DNA of 64,000 bases, taken from Acholoe squamosa. Its lineage: Eukaryota > Annelida > Polychaeta > Phyllodocida > Polynoidae. The position numbers and the translations under genes were made by a program. Shown one piece after another: positions 59,344-64,000 of this stretch (position 1 is its first letter; every line of letters starts with the position of its first letter). The stretch lies in the NCBI GenBank assembly GCA_949317995.1, contig OX439037.1, forward strand, positions 21,821,182-21,885,181. Direction: 5' to 3'. The notes beneath the pieces were generated by a model. The model ran no database searches and was not told the origin of the DNA. It saw nothing but the letters and a program-made list of their open reading frames with translations.

Positions 59344-59737
59344 CTAGGCCAAAAAAAAAGTTTGGTTTCCGGTCACCCGACCTACCTCAGCTTAACAGGG
59401 CCGACCTCAGATTTTTTGAGGAAAATTTTTATATTATTTTCATAGTTTTTCATATTAATTTCATAATTTTTCATATGTTTTTCATATTTCTAATATTTTG
59501 AAATGTGGTTGGGTTCAAACATAGAGTTTGAGCCTTTCAGCCCAAGATCCAACGTTTTGGCTGGTGCTAGAGATGAAATCGATCATCTGTGGGTCAATTA
59601 TCAATGATAAACAATTTAATATATGGGCCAAAGTATGCTTCAGTAAAAAAAAATAATTAAAAAAAAAATCCGACCTACCTACCTCAACTTTTTGGACCAT
59701 GTTACCGGAAACTTACAATATTTTTTTTTGGCCCTAC
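59344..59737. mobile_element. Copy C of the TAGGCC(T)AAAAAAA element family
   Basis: The left end TAGGCCAAAAAAAAAGTTT with GGTTTCCGGTCACCCGACC mirrors the right end, which ends GTTACCGGAAAC...TTTTTGGCCCTA. This is the best preserved pair of inverted ends in the family. It has no ORF. Confidence 0.65.
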
Positions 59738-60356
59738 TAATGTACATAGAAAAAAAATCAGATGACCAAAGGGCATTTCATTGCCAAACACGACTGAAAG
59801 ACCTTATTTCGTATCACCATTGTGAACATTAACCTTAAGAATCTTAGGCATACAGGCACATTGAAAAAAAAACACGTAAGAAATAATCAGTGGATGCAAC
59901 GGCTGAACATTGAAACGTGGAATGTTTTTGGTTTACATGTAACCAACTCACTTCAAAGCTACCCCTCTTGTGTAGCAGAGGCATAGGAAATGATTTATGC
60001 AGAGGCATGAGAAATAATTTCTTGATTTGAGGAACCCTTAGGTTCTCTGTTGCGGAGGTACTTTTCCTACATCAGCAATAATATATATTCTTCAGGAGTT
60101 CGATCGCTGTCAAAGCTCGTGTGGTGCACATGATACTAAGATCGTAATGCAAAAATACAATATCCCCCAGTGGAGTGTATACTGCTGGGCAGAGGTATCT
60201 TATATATCATTGTACTTAATTTACTTAGTATCTGAAGTCAATTTTTGTGCTGTTAAGATAGTTATGGTGAACGATATAATAACACTGAAATCTTACATCA
60301 GTTACAATAATTATATCAAGCACCCGAAATTGTTCCAGAAATTAGGTCCGAGTCCT

Positions 60357-60454
60357 TTACAGACTCCAAGGCCGCACGTCAGCGTTGAAGGCCGTCAGGG
60401 CCATGGCCTGTAACTGTCTCTCCTTCTTCTCTTTTTCATCCCTCTTCAGTTCAG
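60357..60454 (-). CDS. Candidate terminal exon of an unidentified gene
   Basis: The minus strand has the acceptor CTTCTGTTTTGCAAG before 60454, then 98 nt that begin with two bases of a split codon. It reads ELKRDEKEKKERQLQAMALT followed by AFNADVRPWSL and TAA. The charged helix and well-formed codons look like real coding sequence. I do not recognise the protein. No upstream exon was found in this window. Confidence 0.45.
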
Positions 60455-62280
60455 CTTGCAAAACAGAAGAAAATGAGTAGAGGTAAATAAGTGTAATGTC
60501 CTGGAGGAAGATTCATAAAAAGTAACGATATCAAACAGGGAAGACGACCAGAGAATTATGAAATTCGTCAACACTGATACTTTATGGAAATAATAGAATT
60601 ACAGCCCTTTGAATATGATATTTCATCCACAATAATCATTATTTTAATCAATACCTTTAGGGTTTGAAATGTTAACAATTATGTGAATACTCAGCACATA
60701 AATCCAGAAATATCTTTCTACAATGATCGCTAATAAATTCATCATTTGATTAAAGATGGGTCGTCAGTTTTTATGAATCTCCCTACATATCAAACACATT
60801 TGTGGGGCACTCACTGTTGGCAGGGGGTGGGGTACATATCAACACTGGCTCTTAAATGGATAGGAATTTGTAATAGCTTCACCTAGATTAATTTTTGATT
60901 TACATGAAAATAAAAAGAACTAGGCCTAAATGAATTGAAAGAGAGATAACATTTTGATTTTGTATTTTTAATGCATGAATGCCTAAATTAACCGGATTGG
61001 AACAACTAAGGTATTACTTAGTACTGCTTTTTTTCTATATTAGATTGCATCTCCTTAGACCTTTAGAAAAAAAATGACATTTTTGGTCAAAATGAAGTCA
61101 AGATCATTGATGGCAAAGAGGGGTGATAACAAAACTATGATAACAGACAATTTAATGTTAGTAGAGGAAAGATAAAACATTATTGAGATTTGCCATAAGA
61201 TCATAATGCACTGCACACACTGGAAGGCAAAACAGGTACCACACAAAATGTGCCACACAAGGGTGATATGATTTATATGAAATATTTTGATTATTAGTTC
61301 CAAGGCTCATGGAGGATGTGTATAACTGTAGGATGGTGGCACTTGGTGATATAAGAGACATGTGATATACTGTGTGGTGTTGGTAGAATTCGTTGGATTC
61401 ATCCGTCCTTGCTGGGGTATGTATAGGTCTATGACCCCTGGAAATGAACTAGGAATGTCCAAATACAAAGATTGCCAAAGACACTGAAAGAATGCAGTTG
61501 ACTGTGACAATGAGGTATCCCTGCTAGCACAACTCTTTGCCTCAGTGCAACAAGATTCTATAGATCTAGGTCAATATGGTAGAAGGGTTTGCGTGAGGGC
61601 CCCCATACAGGCACCTTTTATCTTGTTGACCCATATGCAGTTACAACCTTGTTGCATTGAGGCTATGAACTCATCTTTATCACATATCTTAGACGTAAAA
61701 CTGACGGATTTTCAAATAGAAATACACGAGTTGTGTAAGCAGGGTATCAAGCTGAATATTGAGGTAATACTGTACGTTTTTAACGTTCGGCTCCCCCCAT
61801 TATGTGAAAAAAACTAGACAACTGTGTAGTGTGGAATAATATTGATATGGTGGACACACACGGTATGACTATAGGCACAAGACGCTCACAAACACAGAAC
61901 AGCAGCCAGGATCACATCTCTGAACCAGTTACATGAAAAAAAATAGTTTAAGAATTCACCATTTAAAGCATTTCGCTATGGTATGTCTGAAGAGACAAAA
62001 GAAATCCTGCTACCCTGATGAGCAGAACACAACGTGCATTATTATCAGTTTTTCACTCTTCTGAATAATAAATGCATATGCTGCTCAGGGTGACCATCAA
62101 ATACTTTTATTATAATTTCCAGATCTATAACAACCTTCTCTCCCATTCTCTGGATTTTGATGTGATCTCTAGCTGCGTAAGTGGACTTGCAATTCACCAC
62201 AAACAAGACAGGTCAAACATGAAATTGCAGACATATAACATGACACTTTACAGGCTCAGACCACTAGGCTCACCAATCCG
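60455..62280. other. Sequence between two candidate terminal exons
   Basis: AT-rich, with intron-like composition. No further exon was recognised. Confidence 0.4.
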
Positions 62281-62351
62281 TTAAAAGGCCACATAGCCTT
62301 TTGTCTCGGCTTTAGGTAAACCAAGTTTCTTTTGCATTTTACGGTAATCCA
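62281..62351 (-). CDS. Candidate terminal exon of an unidentified gene, same phase as 60357-60454
   Basis: The acceptor TTACTTTTCCAG precedes 62351. The 71 nt begin with two bases of a split codon and encode DYRKMQKKLGLPKAETKG plus YVAF before TAA. The phase equals that of the exon at 60454, so both could be alternative 3' ends of one gene. The family is not recognised. Confidence 0.4.
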
Positions 62352-62755
62352 CTGGAAAAGTAAGCACATGGAATCTCTGTTGTCAAACATAATTCTACAT
62401 CTATATGCATGCAGGCGAAATAAAGTTCAGATTCTTAGTATCAAAACCTGAAATTATCACAACACTGTCATCAAAAGCATTTCATCAGTTGACATGAATG
62501 CAAATTGAACCAGCATCTTTATGTAAGAGAAAATATAAGCATACTAATTACTAGTCTAGTACAGCTATCTAAATATGCCTTGACCACCATGACAATTAAT
62601 ATTAAGGAACCCTGTATTAATTTTTCTCAAATGGCATAATGTTATAGCGGATCATCACATAAGGATATCATTCGTAAATTATAAAATCATATTCTATGCA
62701 AAGTACTTCATCAACAGCTAGCTTTGATGGCTCAAACATGACTCAGGATCAGCTC

Positions 62756-62911
62756 TCTGTCTGTCTGTCTGTCTCTCTCTCTGTCTCTCCCTCTGTCTCT
62801 CTCTCTGTCTCTCTGCCTCTGTCTGTCTGTATGTCTGTCTCTGTCTGTCTCTGTCTGTCTCTGTCTGTCTCTGTCTCTGTCTCCCTCTCTGTCTGTCTGT
62901 CTGTCTCTGTC

Positions 62912-62998
<87 letters not shown>
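62756..62998. repeat. Compound (CTGT)n/(CT)n microsatellite
   Basis: About 240 bp of CTGT and CT units in mixed blocks, ending in a pure CT run. Long open frames on both strands are by-products of the repeat. Confidence 0.97.
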
Positions 62999-63000
<2 letters not shown>

Positions 63001-64000
63001 ACATGTTGATTCAACGTTCTGTCCCCATTGCATGAAGACAATTAGGGAAATATATCAATGCACCATGTGAGCCTTAGATGGTTAAAATGTGTGAGACTGC
63101 TATGGCTGGCCACTTCACCCCCTGCTACCCCAAACACTCCCGTCCCATTTACATTATAAGGACCCTGACATGGCCACTTCATAGCGCTAACAGTTACCAT
63201 GGCAACATGGTCAAACAAACGGCTCCACTCCCAAACTGAGCACACTATTATAACATTTGTCACACCGTCACTGGATCACCTCTCTTATTTTTCATTCTTT
63301 TCATTTTAATCCATATGTGTATGGATCATGCATTTAGATATTTTGTTGAAATTGACCTGTAATCAGATCAAATAGGCCTGCAAGATTTGAGCAAGATATT
63401 CAATGCTAAACAAAGGAACAGAATGGCGTAAAAATAGAAAATAATTGACAGTCACTGCTCTGTTATGGATTACTCTGTGTATTGAGTGGCAGTGGAATGT
63501 TTGGCATCAGATCGATGAACACCCCCCCCCTGGTCATACTGTGGGGATGGGGTGGAGGGTAGGCAGTCTGGTGGAACGGTGGCACAGGCCGTGTGCTGGG
63601 GTACATTTCTGATAGCGGGGGCATTAGCATAGGTCTCCAACAATGTCCATCCAAGAGCCTAACTTTATCACAGCAAATGAAAAGGAAACGAAAAAAAATA
63701 GCTTGTTTTAAGGTGATCTCTGCAATGATATAATCAAAATTGCAGACTTTGATATGACATTGTAGTGATAAAATAGGATATTACTACTGGCTAATGCTTT
63801 CCAGCTTTTGTTTATCGAAATCTGACTGGTGATAACTGAATTTGATAATTTTCGACATTATTCATGTATGACATTAGCTCTAATGGTTATGGCAACATAG
63901 AATCTTATTTATGTGATCGGAATCCAGCAATAGAATCAATAATGGTAATTCCCCCAACATGATGGATTATAGAAACCTATAGCCTTCAGCCAGACTGCCT
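62999..64000. other. Window end, no firm gene
   Basis: It holds the proline-rich open stretch at 63463-63660. Nothing else is supported. Confidence 0.4.
63463..63660 (-). other. Proline-rich open stretch, possible exon
   Basis: The minus-strand frame reads PPLSEMYPSTRPVPPFHQTA and YPPPHPHSM, then GVFIDLMPNIPLPLNTQSNP before a stop. The composition is more protein-like than that of other short frames here. The presumed acceptor is weak, however, and a G9-10 run lies inside. It could belong to the gene of the two terminal-exon candidates. Confidence 0.2.

Noticed and set aside
62696-63070. Long Ser/Val/Cys-rich and Arg/Glu/Asp/Gln-rich frames on both strands
   Set aside because: They are translations of the (CTGT)n/(CT)n microsatellite.

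Overview
This is a eukaryotic nuclear window, most likely from a marine invertebrate. The DNA is AT-rich and gene-poor, has spliceosomal GT-AG introns, and is full of inverted-repeat DNA elements, non-LTR retrotransposon copies and simple repeats. I cannot name the species. The presence of AIF1/IBA1 and of CR1/Jockey-like and I-like elements fits a lophotrochozoan or an invertebrate deuterostome.

Host genes. The only gene recognised with certainty is allograft inflammatory factor 1 (AIF1/IBA1), on the minus strand at 6470-8543 in five visible coding exons. Its tiny first coding exon was not found. A 303-bp TA-flanked inverted-repeat element (7507-7809) sits exactly at one AIF1 exon/intron junction. 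It separates the exon from a good 5' splice site and supplies a weak in-frame one. A GC-rich, intron-less 568-codon minus-strand ORF (42366-44072) looks like a real gene of unknown function, with three CRE-like sites just upstream. Two short minus-strand terminal-exon candidates lie at 62281-62351 and 60357-60454; both open in the same phase.

Retroelements. At about 11.6-16.4 kb there is a largely complete non-LTR retrotransposon whose first ORF carries a NADAR domain, a fold linked to ADP-ribose chemistry. Its second ORF is an uninterrupted 958-aa endonuclease plus reverse transcriptase with all catalytic motifs visible. This pairing is the most interesting system in the window. At 22.5-24.4 kb an I-like element keeps its zinc-knuckle ORF1 (two frameshifts), but its ORF2 is reduced to the endonuclease start joined in frame to the C-terminal zinc finger, as in a 'half-LINE'. 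At 56.4-57.8 kb there is a 5'-truncated, decaying reverse-transcriptase copy.

DNA elements and repeats. At least twelve inverted-repeat elements were found by reading the ends against each other: 460-734, 2231-2463, 3125-3678, 7507-7809, 8811-9080, about 17838-18198, 18631-18880, 21041-21708, 27424-27643, 47104-47724, 58436-58739, and a three-copy family at 9.2, 36.2 and 59.3 kb. Two related elements at 38529-40000 and 40325-40817 start with CACAGTG and carry many inward-facing copies of GTACTAGGGTAAC. A 12-copy, 35-bp satellite lies at 16981-17393. The remaining tens of kilobases contain no gene that I can support.
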